Shown piece by piece: positions 28,001 through 35,896 of a DNA stretch of 64,000 nt. The position numbers were made by a program, and so were the translations under genes. Numbering within the stretch: position 1 is the first letter of the stretch; every line of letters starts with the position of its first letter. The notes beneath the pieces are model-generated. The model saw only the letters and a list, made by a program, of their open reading frames with translations. It was not told the DNA's origin and ran no database searches. The DNA is taken from positions 98,000-161,999 of the forward strand of contig CASDRB010000004.1 of NCBI GenBank assembly GCA_949283025.1, written 5' to 3'. This DNA comes from an uncultured bacterium. Its GTDB lineage: Bacteria > Bacillota_I > Bacilli_A > RFN20 > CAG-826.

Positions 28001-28043
28001 TTAAAAAGGAATATCCGCTAATAATGTGCAATGGTGCAAACAT
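25014..28043 (-). CDS. dnaE: DNA polymerase III alpha subunit, DnaE type
   Basis: Replicative C-family polymerase, 1009 residues. The PHP domain opens with FAPLHIISGYSFLKSG, degenerate at metal histidines as in Bacillus DnaE. The palm holds GPGRGSAAGSLVSFLTGI and the catalytic PDIDIDF; the tau-like and helix-hairpin-helix region follows, then a short OB-fold end. It would pair with PolC (not in the window) in lagging-strand synthesis. The ATG has no ribosome site: TATGAT and TATAAT lie directly before it, so the mRNA may be leaderless. First gene of dnaE-polA-mutM/coaE. Confidence 0.96.
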   Translation of the reverse strand: MFAPLHIISGYSFLKSGLTIENIQKSIKENNYFGAGLCDLNVLHGVPDFVNAMQAIKKPSLIGIKLLIGSFYLCIYALDEDGYRHLCYLSSIIDDQDKVQEYLKLKHNGLLGILSTSEKNTKAKFKNIEDASIRKIKDISNLVQIFYIGIDFESDDDETINDKIRQFAFSHTYFTIAFPLILYAKKQDAIVLEIVSAIDQDVKINQKEKEGERYFKTEQEYQKTFLKQEIDLTYQIFDLVHFNFLEKRGDMLSYPCANSFDELKRQCFEKLHFLNLESSQYQQRLNYELNIIHDMGYSDYFLIVADYVRYANSVGILTGPGRGSAAGSLVSFLTGITKIDPLKYGLLFERFLNPSRRKMPDIDIDFMDTRRDEVVAYLKNKYGNNKVANIITFSTILAKQSLRDIGRIYNYNNRDIDLLSSRLLNHNFNLRQSYKKINAFKQLVDSDQYYLNIVSLASKIESLPRQSGLHAAGIVLNNTPIEYSLPILHDFQNNYITQYEMNHLEKQGFLKMDLLGLRNLTVISECVDLINATYPNANIDKFNVPFDEKEAYELISSNMTMGVFQLESSGMKNAISLLKPNCFDDIVALLALFRPGPMDSIPIYARRKQDLEKPTYISDDLKDILSPTYGIIVYQEQIIQIAQKMAGFDLAKADTFRQAISKKNKEEIQKVEKDFIDGSIKNGYSLKTANDVYQHILKFANYGFNKSHSVGYAIIACQMAYLKAHYPLQFYATILTSSGAINDTKFLDYVYEMKIRGIQLLLPNINESEDVFIIKNNSLLLPLTTIKGVPISAINSILKERHKNGTYKTFVDFVCRIHPYKISENQINKIINSGAFDCLNTSRASLKASLISIMQYAEVVFDNDGQLSLNIELTPPPKMAKINDDPIENLQNEYDSIGIMLSNNPLTFKKDLLAKHHVIPINIALTMQSAIVAGIIKSIKVIQTKKQEPMAFIKIFDEYQEMELTIFSDLYQQNISLISKNNTIVCKVRKNVHQNNISFIVEQIKPLEE

Positions 28044-28046
28044 AAA

Positions 28047-28060
28047 ATTATATTATCATA
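28047..28060 (-). promoter_or_regulatory. Probable dnaE promoter with very short or no leader
   Basis: On the minus strand TATGAT (28055-28060) and TATAAT (28047-28052) lie between the nrnA terminator and the dnaE ATG at 28043. Using TATGAT, transcription would start within a few bases of the ATG. Confidence 0.45.
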
Positions 28061-28067
28061 TTTTTTA

Positions 28068-28094
28068 AAAAAAGACACCTTTAAGGATGTCTTT
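28068..28094 (-). terminator. Terminator after nrnA
   Basis: AAAGACATCC and AGGTGTCTTT form a nine-pair stem with a TTAA loop (28071-28094), followed on the minus strand by a run of T. It separates ackA-nrnA from dnaE. Confidence 0.8.
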
Positions 28095-28099
28095 TATAT

Positions 28100-29101
28100 T
28101 TAATAGAATAATTTGTCTAATTCATTGATAAATTTTGGAAGTTCATCAAGAGAATTAATTTTTGCGCCGCTTGCTTGAGCGTGTCCGCCACCTTCAAACA
28201 TACGAGCAACTTCATTGATTGGTTTTTCTTTAGAACGAATTGATATTCTAAAACATGGTTCTTTGTTATCTTCAGTGATGGAACACCAAGCATTAATTCC
28301 GTCAATATTAGCGAATAAATTAACATTTTCTTTTCCGCGTTCTGTCGTAATATTTAATTGCTTTTGAGTGTCTAAAGTCAACACGTAATAAGCCACGCCA
28401 TGAGGAGAAACATCAAAATGATTTAAGATATAAGCTGTCACTTTTAAGTCATCAATCTTTTTTTCATACATCGTCTGATAAATTTTTGAAATTTCAATAT
28501 CAGATTTTAAAAGTTGCTCTGCAATTTGGAATGTATGCGTAGTGGTGGATGAATACATGAAACGACCAGAGTCACCCACTAAAGCAATGTAAAAATATGA
28601 TGCGGCTTGCTTACTCATCACATAATTGCCTTTAAAATTATAAATCATATTGCAAACTAATTCGCTTGCAGCAGCCATAGAAGTATCGACAATATTAACT
28701 TTACCATTGGTCTCTTCTTGAGGATGATGATCTAAAACAACCTTGTATTTAGCTTTTTTCCAACGGGGATCAGCAAATCTTTTGGCGTTTCCAACATCGA
28801 CTACAATGGTTAGAAATGGTTGTTTGAACCACGATTCATTAACGACATCTGTTGCAGGAAATAATCTAGGAGTAAATGTAACGTGATTGTCACCTAATAT
28901 TTTTACATCTTTGTCAGGAAAATTATCTTTAATCCATTGCGCTAGTCCAAATTGAGTGCCTAATGCATCAAAATCAGGCATGATATGACGAAAAATAGCA
29001 ATGCGATCATATCTTTTAATGGCTTTTAAGATTTTGTTGTATTCTTTTTGAAATGGTTTACCTTTTTCTAAAATAATAGCTGGTACTTTATTTTTTTTCA
29101 T
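28100..29101 (-). CDS. nrnA: Bifunctional oligoribonuclease / PAP phosphatase NrnA
   Basis: DHH-family phosphoesterase that degrades nanoRNA and dephosphorylates pAp. The 333-residue protein has the DHH-domain motifs HIMPDFDALGTQ, VVDVGNAKRF and VLDHHPQEE, and the DHHA1 glycine-rich motif MFEGGGHAQASGAKI at the end. CGAGG precedes the ATG. It follows ackA by 12 bases (one transcript), and lies upstream of dnaE, the same nrnA-dnaE adjacency as in B. subtilis. Confidence 0.9.
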   Translation of the reverse strand: MKKNKVPAIILEKGKPFQKEYNKILKAIKRYDRIAIFRHIMPDFDALGTQFGLAQWIKDNFPDKDVKILGDNHVTFTPRLFPATDVVNESWFKQPFLTIVVDVGNAKRFADPRWKKAKYKVVLDHHPQEETNGKVNIVDTSMAAASELVCNMIYNFKGNYVMSKQAASYFYIALVGDSGRFMYSSTTTHTFQIAEQLLKSDIEISKIYQTMYEKKIDDLKVTAYILNHFDVSPHGVAYYVLTLDTQKQLNITTERGKENVNLFANIDGINAWCSITEDNKEPCFRISIRSKEKPINEVARMFEGGGHAQASGAKINSLDELPKFINELDKLFY

Positions 29102-29113
29102 ATTTGCCTCGTT

Positions 29114-30307
29114 TTATTTTAAAAGCATATTGTATGCGTCTCTTGCAATCATAATCTCTTCATCTGTCGGAATAACTGCAACTTTGATAGCGGATTTAGA
29201 TGTAGAAATCAGTCCTTCTTTTCCCTTTAATTGTTTATTCAATTCATCGTTGATTTCTACATGCAACGCCTCTTTTATTTCATCGATTACCATCTGACGA
29301 GTTTCTGGTGAATTTTCACCGATGCCAGCAGAAAATATTATTAAATCAGCGCCACCTAATCTTACGTAATATTGACCGATAAAATCAGCGATTCTTCTAA
29401 CGAATAATTGATACGCCAATTCAGCTCTTTTATTTCCATTTTCAATAGCAGCCATAATATCTCTTGAATCATTTGAAATGCCGCTGACACCTAATAACCC
29501 AGATTTTTTATTAAAAATTTGATACATTTCCTCTACAGTTTTGTGTTCACATTCACAACAATATTTCATCACGCTTGGATCAATATCTCCAGTTCTTGTG
29601 CCCATCATGATGCCACCTAATGGTGTTAAACCCATTGTTGTAGCGACACATTTTCCATCTTTAATTGCACTTATTGAAGCACCAGAACCTATATGGCATG
29701 AAATTACTTTTGGATGTTTTACATCTTTTAAATATTTAAAGCTTTCGTTTGATAAATATAGATGAGATGTACCATGGGCTCCATAGCGACGAACGCCATA
29801 TTTTTCAACATATTCATAAGGGACTGGATAAATGTAATCTTGGGGTTCCATTGTTTGATGAAACGCAGTATCAAAAACAGCTACTGCTGGAACATCAGGC
29901 AAAATCGTTTTAAAAGCTCTAAATCCAACCAAATTGGCAGCGTTGTGCAGTGGTGCGAGCGGAATTAAAGACTCGATTTTATCTTCGGTGTCTTTATTAA
30001 ACACTTCCGAATGAGAAAAATAACTTCCACCTTGAACAACGCGATGACCAGTCGCTTTTATTTCATCAAAATTAATAATAATTTTTTCTTTAACCAATGC
30101 ATCTAAAGTTAATTTAACTGCTTGAGCATGATCTTTGATTGGCAGGATTTCGGTTTTTTTATCACCTTGATATTTTAAAGTAAAAATCGCATCATCATGA
30201 CCAATTCTTTCTGCTATCCCAGAACAAATTACTTTTTCTTCTGGCATTTCATACAATTTAAATTTTAAAGAAGAACTCCCGGCGTTTATCGCCATTACTT
30301 TTGCCAT
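29114..30307 (-). CDS. ackA: Acetate kinase (first copy)
   Basis: Converts acetyl phosphate and ADP to acetate and ATP, the main substrate-level ATP step of mixed-acid fermenters. The 397-residue protein has the family signatures VMAINAGSSSLKFKL, GHRVVQGG, VFDTAFHQTM, RRYGAHGTSHLY, GTRTGDIDPS and the terminal TDEEIMIARD. ATG 30307 is chosen, after GGGGGT. Cotranscribed with nrnA. It is clearly paralogous to the second acetate kinase at 35868; this copy sits in a housekeeping context and is probably the general one. Confidence 0.95.
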   Translation of the reverse strand: MAKVMAINAGSSSLKFKLYEMPEEKVICSGIAERIGHDDAIFTLKYQGDKKTEILPIKDHAQAVKLTLDALVKEKIIINFDEIKATGHRVVQGGSYFSHSEVFNKDTEDKIESLIPLAPLHNAANLVGFRAFKTILPDVPAVAVFDTAFHQTMEPQDYIYPVPYEYVEKYGVRRYGAHGTSHLYLSNESFKYLKDVKHPKVISCHIGSGASISAIKDGKCVATTMGLTPLGGIMMGTRTGDIDPSVMKYCCECEHKTVEEMYQIFNKKSGLLGVSGISNDSRDIMAAIENGNKRAELAYQLFVRRIADFIGQYYVRLGGADLIIFSAGIGENSPETRQMVIDEIKEALHVEINDELNKQLKGKEGLISTSKSAIKVAVIPTDEEIMIARDAYNMLLK

Positions 30308-30449
30308 AAATATGACCCCCAAGTGATATATATTTTGTCATATATTATATAAATTATCAATTTATTAATGCTTAATTTTAAGTTTTCTATTTTATATTTT
30401 ATATTTTGCAAAAACGATTTAAAATATTAATGGTAAAGGAGAAAAAAAT

Positions 30450-31745
30450 ATGTATCATCCAAAAATGGAATTAACTAACGATCAGCAAGCAATTTTAAAT
30501 GGAGAAAAAGGACCAACATTAGCAAAAATTATGGAAACCATTGTTCGTTATGGTGATATTTTTGACGCAAAAAGATTGATTAAAGTAACTCACGGTCAAG
30601 GACATTTGGTTACTTCTTTTGGCATCCCGTTATTAAAACCTGTTTATAAAACGATGGATGAGATTATTAAATCTGGTTTAAGTGTAAAAGAAGGATTTAC
30701 AATGGATCCTCGTCCTTTGGACTATAAAAACGTGAAATGTTCTGCTTTAGAAAAATTAGTTTTTAATCTTATTTTATATGGAAAACAAAACGATTATGAA
30801 TCGCAGTTAAGAAAAATTGGATTAAGTGAAAAAGATGCTTTTTCCTGTGCTTGTTATTTGAAAGAAATGGGAAATATTCCTGAAAAAGGTGATATTCTTT
30901 CTTGGGCAGAATCAAGCGCTGTCAATTATGCTAATTCGGTGCTAGGTGCAAGATGCAACCGCAATTCTGGAATGATAGATATTTTTGGATCTATTCTTGG
31001 CTATGTTCCTGAATTCGGTTTATTAACTGACGAAGGAAGAATGGCGACTTGGAAAGTTATTATTAAAACTAGCAAAAAACCTGAAGCACAAATATTAGGA
31101 TCGGCAATTGGCATGAAAGTTATGGAAGAAGTACCATATGTCATTGGCTTAGATAAATGGTTAGGTAACGAATTAAATGATACAGTTAAGTCATATCTAA
31201 AAGATTTTGGTGCAGCTACCGCCTCAAATGGAGCGGTTGGTTTATATCACATTGATAATTTGACGCCAGAAGCTGTTGAATTAAAAGAAAAACTAATTGT
31301 TAAAGACGCTAAAGAATACATCATTGATGATGATGAATTAGAACGCGTTTATAAGTCTTATCCAATTATGTGGAAAAACAAGAATAAATCAGCTAATTTA
31401 GCGTTTATTGGTTGCCCGCATTTATCTATGGAACAACTGTATGATTGGACAGATAGAATCGTTAAAAATTTAAAACAAAATAATCGAAAAAAAGTAGCGA
31501 TTCGCACGATTTTATGTACAGCACCCGCAGTAAAAAAAGAATTTGAAAAAACAAAACAATATCATCAATTAATTGAAAGCGGTGCTAAATTGACTTGCAT
31601 TTGTCCTTTAATGTATACCAATAATCCCTTAACCAAAAAAAGAAGAATCATGACATCATCAAATAAATTAAGAACTTATTCAATCGCTCGTTATTATAAA
31701 GATGAAGAATTGATAGATATTATTTGTGGAAAGGAGAAAAAATAA
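30450..31745 (+). CDS. Aconitase X, large (catalytic) subunit
   Basis: A 431-residue member of the AcnX family of Fe-S hydro-lyases. Recognisable blocks: KVTHGQGHLVTSFG, NVLGARCNRNSG-like (here SVLGARCNRNSG), GLYHIDNLTPEA, the GCPHLS motif and CICPLMY; the cysteines in GARC, IGCP and CICP are the candidate cluster ligands. Known AcnX activities are cis-3-hydroxy-L-proline dehydration in bacteria and phosphomevalonate dehydration in archaea. Neither pathway has other genes here, so the substrate is unknown. AAAGGAG precedes the ATG, and the small subunit follows at once. Confidence 0.85.
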   Translation: MYHPKMELTNDQQAILNGEKGPTLAKIMETIVRYGDIFDAKRLIKVTHGQGHLVTSFGIPLLKPVYKTMDEIIKSGLSVKEGFTMDPRPLDYKNVKCSALEKLVFNLILYGKQNDYESQLRKIGLSEKDAFSCACYLKEMGNIPEKGDILSWAESSAVNYANSVLGARCNRNSGMIDIFGSILGYVPEFGLLTDEGRMATWKVIIKTSKKPEAQILGSAIGMKVMEEVPYVIGLDKWLGNELNDTVKSYLKDFGAATASNGAVGLYHIDNLTPEAVELKEKLIVKDAKEYIIDDDELERVYKSYPIMWKNKNKSANLAFIGCPHLSMEQLYDWTDRIVKNLKQNNRKKVAIRTILCTAPAVKKEFEKTKQYHQLIESGAKLTCICPLMYTNNPLTKKRRIMTSSNKLRTYSIARYYKDEELIDIICGKEKK

Positions 31746-31746
31746 A

Positions 31747-32187
31747 ATGAAAGAATTTAAAGGACGAGTTTTGGCAAGTGGTTACTATAAAGGTAAAGCT
31801 ATTGTCTCAAAACAAGGCGTCAATACTTTAGCCACATTTCAAAAATCAGCATTGATGAACAAAAAGCAAGTTATTGCCTCCGATCAAAATAATCAAGATA
31901 TATATGGGAAAAATATTACTGGAATAGCATTGTGTTTGCCGATGACTATTGGCTCAACGACAGGAGGAATGGTTTTGCAGGTTGTTTGTTCAATGGGCAT
32001 TAATCCTGCCTGTTTACTTTTTTCTGAACCGATTGATTCTTTAGCAGCAGCGGGAGTTGTTTTAGCAAAAGTATGGGAAAAATCCAATATTATTGTCGTC
32101 GATAAATTAGGTAAAGATTTCCTTGACGCTATTAAAACAGACGATATAGTTGAAGTTAAAGAAGATGGAACAGTAAATATTATTTAA
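31747..32187 (+). CDS. Aconitase X, small (swivel, DUF126) subunit
   Basis: A 146-residue DUF126 protein, the swivelling domain that completes the AcnX active site. It begins KEFKGRVLASGYYKGKA and has GKNITGIALCLPMTIGSTTGG, matching the conserved Gly-Ser-rich substrate loop. ATG 31747 is preceded by AAAGGAG located in the end of the large-subunit gene, with which it forms a pair. Split large and small genes are typical of the archaeal and some bacterial AcnX forms; others are fused. Confidence 0.85.
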   Translation: MKEFKGRVLASGYYKGKAIVSKQGVNTLATFQKSALMNKKQVIASDQNNQDIYGKNITGIALCLPMTIGSTTGGMVLQVVCSMGINPACLLFSEPIDSLAAAGVVLAKVWEKSNIIVVDKLGKDFLDAIKTDDIVEVKEDGTVNII

Positions 32188-32412
32188 TAAAGACGATTTA
32201 AACAACACAACTAAACATATATAATTCACTTCTAATTTGTATAAACTAACAATTTATTGTTAAACTACACAAAAATTTCTAATCTATTTAAATTTATTTT
32301 GCCTAAAGAGAAATAATATGGTTTGGAATGATGTTTTCATCTAATTAAAATAACAAATTTATTATTTATTATTTTTTAATCACTTGTTTTCATCTAACCA
32401 ATTATTTTTTTA
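32188..32412. other. AT-rich intergenic stretch with a short palindrome and a 13-bp direct repeat
   Basis: No gene is seen here. It contains an imperfect palindrome, TAACAAT-TT-ATTGTTA (32247-32262), and two copies of tgttttcatctaa (32332-32344 and 32385-32397). No terminator hairpin for the AcnX genes is evident. The functions are unknown. Confidence 0.6.
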
Positions 32413-32441
32413 TTGCATTTATTAAAAAATGATTTTAATAT
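32413..32441 (+). promoter_or_regulatory. Promoter of tRNA-Ala
   Basis: TTGCAT (32413-32418), a 17-base spacer and TAATAT (32436-32441), about 28 bases before the tRNA. Confidence 0.6.
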
Positions 32442-32468
32442 AAATACCGCTGACAAAGTTAGCGTACC

Positions 32469-32544
32469 GGGTCTGTAGCTCATCTGGGAGAGCGCCTCCA
32501 TGGCATGGAGGAGGTAGAGGGTTCGATCCCCTTCAGATCCACCA
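32469..32544 (+). tRNA. tRNA-Ala, anticodon GGC
   Basis: 76 bases with encoded CCA. The acceptor stem GGGTCTG/CAGATCC contains the G3-U70 pair that marks alanine tRNAs. The anticodon stem is CCTCC/GGAGG (32495-32499 and 32507-32511) with loop ATGGCAT, giving anticodon GGC (32502-32504). The T-arm carries GGTTCGATCC. It stands alone, followed by its own terminator. Confidence 0.97.
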
Positions 32545-32560
32545 AAAACGAAATATTAAG

Positions 32561-32584
32561 CCTGATTGCATCAGGTTTTTTTAT
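32561..32584 (+). terminator. Terminator after tRNA-Ala
   Basis: Six-pair stem CCTGAT/ATCAGG with a TGC loop and then TTTTTTT. Confidence 0.85.
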
Positions 32585-32748
32585 TTAATATAGATATTTT
32601 AAAATATGAGAATTAATGATTTTTTATTTATACTTTTAACAATCTTTAAAAAGGTTATTAAAATATACAGCAAAAAAATATAAACGAAATTTTGCAACCA
32701 CTTAAATTGATTTATTGTCTTAATGAATAAAAAGAGGTACAAAGTGCA

Positions 32749-33255
32749 ATGAAAAAGAATATTTTAGTTAAATTAACATTGATTGTGATTTCGACAATAA
32801 TGATAAGTGGTTGTTCTAATCTTAATTTTACCCCAATTTGGCTTTATAAATTTTTTTCACCATTGAAGGAACAATCAAATCAAAAAGGACCAACAATTCA
32901 ATTATTTACCTGCTATGATTTGATGTGTGAATGGTTTGATGAATTCGTCTTGAACAAGATAGATAGCGATAAGGAAATCTTAAATGGTGTCGATTTTAAC
33001 AAGCACAATTTATTTGCTTATATGCAAGAAGATGGTACTGGTTCGACAATCAGAGCAATTTCTTTAATTGAAAATAAAATAACAATTTATTCTTATACCC
33101 CTAATGTCGTAACTTGCGATATGGCATATAAATGGTTTATTTTTGAAGTAGATAAACAATATTTATTATCAGATTTTATTATTGAATATGATAAAATGAC
33201 TAAAGATCAAGTCAATTGTCTCACCGACAATTATTCTTCGAATTATTATTTTTGA
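32749..33255 (+). CDS. Small lipoprotein of unknown function
   Basis: 168 residues. The first ~22 residues are a signal sequence ending in the lipobox MISGCSN, so the mature protein should be anchored to the outer face of the membrane through Cys22. The rest is acidic and aromatic-rich with four further cysteines (LFTCYDLMC, VTCDMA, VNCLT) and no family I recognise. AGAGGT lies eleven bases before the ATG. It stands alone between tRNA-Ala and convergent htpG and ends in TGA. It could be lineage-specific. Confidence 0.75.
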   Translation: MKKNILVKLTLIVISTIMISGCSNLNFTPIWLYKFFSPLKEQSNQKGPTIQLFTCYDLMCEWFDEFVLNKIDSDKEILNGVDFNKHNLFAYMQEDGTGSTIRAISLIENKITIYSYTPNVVTCDMAYKWFIFEVDKQYLLSDFIIEYDKMTKDQVNCLTDNYSSNYYF

Positions 33256-33287
33256 TTTACTGATAAACGCAATTGCATTATGTAACT

Positions 33288-33312
33288 AAAAAAGAGGCAA
33301 AGCCTCTTTTAT
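33288..33312. terminator. Bidirectional terminator between lipoprotein gene and htpG
   Basis: AAAAGAGGC and GCCTCTTTT form a nine-pair stem with an AAA loop. A T-rich tail follows on both strands; the htpG stop codon touches the stem. Confidence 0.85.
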
Positions 33313-35231
33313 TTATTAAACGATTTAACCAATAACTCGTTTAATTTAGTAATAAAATCTTTTTTGTCTTTGATATCAAAACCTTCAAGCATCAATGCTT
33401 CATCATATAAAATAGAAGCATATTTTTTAGCTTGGTCATCGTCGATAGTTGCCAATGCCTTAAATAATTCATGATTAGGATTAATTTCAAGAACTTTTGA
33501 TGACTTAATTTGTTGATCTTTTTCGACACCAGGTTGTTCGTTTAAAGTTTTTTCCATTGAAAGTGACAATCCTTCTTTTGTTGAGATGCAAACTGGAGCA
33601 TCAACTAATTTGCTAGAAAGAACAACCTCATCAACACTATCTTTCAAACCTTCTTTTAAGTTATCTAAGAGACGTTTATGAGTGGCAGTTAATGAATCTA
33701 ATTCAGTTTTTTGTTCTTCACTTAAGGATTCAGTGTCATCACTTGATATAGATTTAAATTCTACCTTGTCATAATTCATTAACATCATTATGGCAAATTC
33801 ATCGATTTTTTTATCTAATAACAAGACATCGACTTCATCTTTACGATATTTTTCCATCTGTGGCAACAATAGAATTTGATCTAAAGTTTCACCAGAGGCA
33901 AAATAAATAAATTTTTGTTCTTTTTTCATCTCGTTTTTATATTGCTTTAAAGAAATCATGTTATCTTGATGTTTCAAAGAATGGAAAATCAACAAATCTT
34001 GCAGTAAATCTTTTTTGCCACCATAGCTAGAATAAATTCCGTATTTAATGTGTTCACCATAAATATCAAAAAATTTTCTATAGGTTTCAAAATCGTTTTC
34101 TTTGACTTCTTTTAATTTTTCAATAATCTTTTTTTCAATATTGTTAGCAATTTTAGTCATAATAGGGGATGATTGTAGCATTTCTCTAGAAATATTTAAG
34201 TTAAAATCATCACTGTCGACTAAACCGCGAATAAATTTCAAATAATCTGGGACTAATTCAGGACATTTATCCTTAATAAAGATACCTTTTGCGTAAAGCA
34301 TTAATCCTTTTTCATAGTTTTCTGAATACAAGTTATAAGGTGCATGACTGGGGATAAAAATTAAAGATTTATAATCGAGCATGCCTTCAACAGATACAAA
34401 TAAATTGATTAACGGTTTTTCAAAATCAGAAAATTTATTCTTATAAAATTCGTCCAATTCTTCTTGAGAAACATCTTTTTTATTTTTCTTCCAAATCGGC
34501 GTCATAGAATTTAAAACTTTATCCTCAATAACATCGTGATATTTACCTTCAATAGGTTTATTGTTTTCATCGACATCTTGGACCGATTTTTTAACCATCA
34601 TCTTAATTGGATAACGAATATAATCAGAATATTTGCGGACTAAATTTTCAATTGTATATTCATTTAAAAATTGATCATATTCTTCCTCTTTTGTTGATTT
34701 TTTTAAATAGACGATAACATCAGTCCCGCAATCATCTTTTTCTACATCCTCAATAGTGTATGTTTCTACTCCATCACTTGTGAATTTGTGAGCTTTATCT
34801 TCATCGATAGTTTTGCTGATAACTTCAATTTTATTAGCCACCATAAATGCTGAATAAAAACCAACGCCAAATTGACCAATAATATTTAAATCTTGTTCAT
34901 CTTTGGCTTTTTTAAATTTTTCTAAAAAATCTTTTGAGCCGGATTTAGCAATCGTACCTAAATTATTAATTAAATCTTCTTTAGACATTCCAATGCCATT
35001 ATCACAAATTTTTATGTATCTTTTATCTTTGTTTAACTCAATGCGAATGAAATGTTCTTTGGTTGGAGTTTTGCCTTGACTAGATATAGACAAATAGCGG
35101 TATTTATCAATAGCATCAGATGCATTGGAGATTAATTCTCTTAAAAATATTTCTTTATTAGTGTAAATAGAGTTAATCATTAAGCTCAATAATTGTTTTG
35201 ATTCGGCTTGAAATTGCATTGTTTCTTTCAT
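33309..35231 (-). CDS. htpG: Molecular chaperone HtpG (Hsp90)
   Basis: ATP-driven dimeric chaperone of the cytoplasm, 640 residues. The GHKL ATPase domain has FLRELISNASDAIDKYRYL, ICDNGIGMSKEDL, GTIAKSG and GQFGVGFYSAFMVA; the middle domain has the catalytic-loop arginine in NISREMLQ. AGGAGG stands before the ATG. The promoter overlaps a CIRCE-like operator, so heat-shock control by HrcA is expected. Length is usual for bacterial HtpG. Confidence 0.97.
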   Translation of the reverse strand: MKETMQFQAESKQLLSLMINSIYTNKEIFLRELISNASDAIDKYRYLSISSQGKTPTKEHFIRIELNKDKRYIKICDNGIGMSKEDLINNLGTIAKSGSKDFLEKFKKAKDEQDLNIIGQFGVGFYSAFMVANKIEVISKTIDEDKAHKFTSDGVETYTIEDVEKDDCGTDVIVYLKKSTKEEEYDQFLNEYTIENLVRKYSDYIRYPIKMMVKKSVQDVDENNKPIEGKYHDVIEDKVLNSMTPIWKKNKKDVSQEELDEFYKNKFSDFEKPLINLFVSVEGMLDYKSLIFIPSHAPYNLYSENYEKGLMLYAKGIFIKDKCPELVPDYLKFIRGLVDSDDFNLNISREMLQSSPIMTKIANNIEKKIIEKLKEVKENDFETYRKFFDIYGEHIKYGIYSSYGGKKDLLQDLLIFHSLKHQDNMISLKQYKNEMKKEQKFIYFASGETLDQILLLPQMEKYRKDEVDVLLLDKKIDEFAIMMLMNYDKVEFKSISSDDTESLSEEQKTELDSLTATHKRLLDNLKEGLKDSVDEVVLSSKLVDAPVCISTKEGLSLSMEKTLNEQPGVEKDQQIKSSKVLEINPNHELFKALATIDDDQAKKYASILYDEALMLEGFDIKDKKDFITKLNELLVKSFNK

Positions 35232-35264
35232 TTTTTAATACCTCCTAAAAATGGATACGATTAC

Positions 35265-35306
35265 ATTATAGTCGTAATTTTAGCAGTTGCAAGTGTAGAG
35301 TGCTAA
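35265..35306 (-). promoter_or_regulatory. htpG promoter overlapping a CIRCE (HrcA) operator
   Basis: CIRCE consensus is TTAGCACTC-N9-GAGTGCTAA. Here the right half is perfect (GAGTGCTAA, 35298-35306), the left half is TTAGCAGTT (35280-35288) with two changes, and the gap is exactly nine bases. The htpG -35 TTGCAA (35287-35292) is inside the operator, with a 16-base spacer to TATAAT (35265-35270). HrcA binding would block RNA polymerase. Confidence 0.8.
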
Positions 35307-35353
35307 AAATTATATTTTCTTTTTATAAAATGTTGTTTTTGATAAAATAAAAA

Positions 35354-35896
35354 ATGAAAAATATGCGTAAAAAACAATGTTTTTATCTAATTACTGGACT
35401 AATGGCGTCTGGCAAATCGTCTGTCAGCGAGGCACTTTGTCATCGCTATGAAGAATGCGTTCATTTAAGAGGCGACATATTTCGAAAAATGATTGTAACT
35501 GGTCGAATTGAGATGTCATCAAATAATAATTCAAAAGCTTTGGAACAATTATATTTAAGATATGATTTAACAATTGAAGCAGCAAAAAAGTATTTCGATT
35601 CTGGCTTTTCATTAGTGATGCAAGATAATTATTATGGTAAAGAATTAGATTATGTTCTTGATAAATTAAAAGATTATCCTGTCCGTCTTGTAGTTTTATC
35701 TCCTGACATACAAACAATAAAAAAACGCGAAAATAATCGTGATAAAACTGGTTATGAAAATTTTTCAGTCGAAGCTTTATATTCTGATTTTATAAAAAAT
35801 ACTAAAAAAATTGGTTTTTGGTTAGATACTTCTAATCTCACAATAGATGAGACTGTAAATCAAATTATTAGTCATTATGATTATAAATTAATTTAG
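35354..35896 (+). CDS. Small P-loop kinase (AAA_33 / zeta-toxin-like fold)
   Basis: 180 residues with Walker A GLMASGKSS near the N-terminus, HLRGDIFRKM (an Asp that may position the acceptor hydroxyl), and a later lid region KKRENNRDKTG. This is the layout of small nucleoside, chloramphenicol- or polynucleotide-type kinases; the acceptor is unknown. No antitoxin-like partner is next to it. The start may be ATG 35354 or 35363; no ribosome site is visible. The stop lies 29 bases inside the end of the convergent second ackA. Confidence 0.7.
   Translation: MKNMRKKQCFYLITGLMASGKSSVSEALCHRYEECVHLRGDIFRKMIVTGRIEMSSNNNSKALEQLYLRYDLTIEAAKKYFDSGFSLVMQDNYYGKELDYVLDKLKDYPVRLVVLSPDIQTIKKRENNRDKTGYENFSVEALYSDFIKNTKKIGFWLDTSNLTIDETVNQIISHYDYKLI

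Noticed and set aside
32188..32412. Regulatory repeat array from the 13-bp repeats
   Set aside because: Only two copies of an AT-rich word in an AT-rich gap; this could be chance.
35354..35896. Toxin-antitoxin pair based on the zeta-toxin-like kinase
   Set aside because: There is no small antitoxin gene beside it, and the fold is shared by many ordinary small-molecule kinases.
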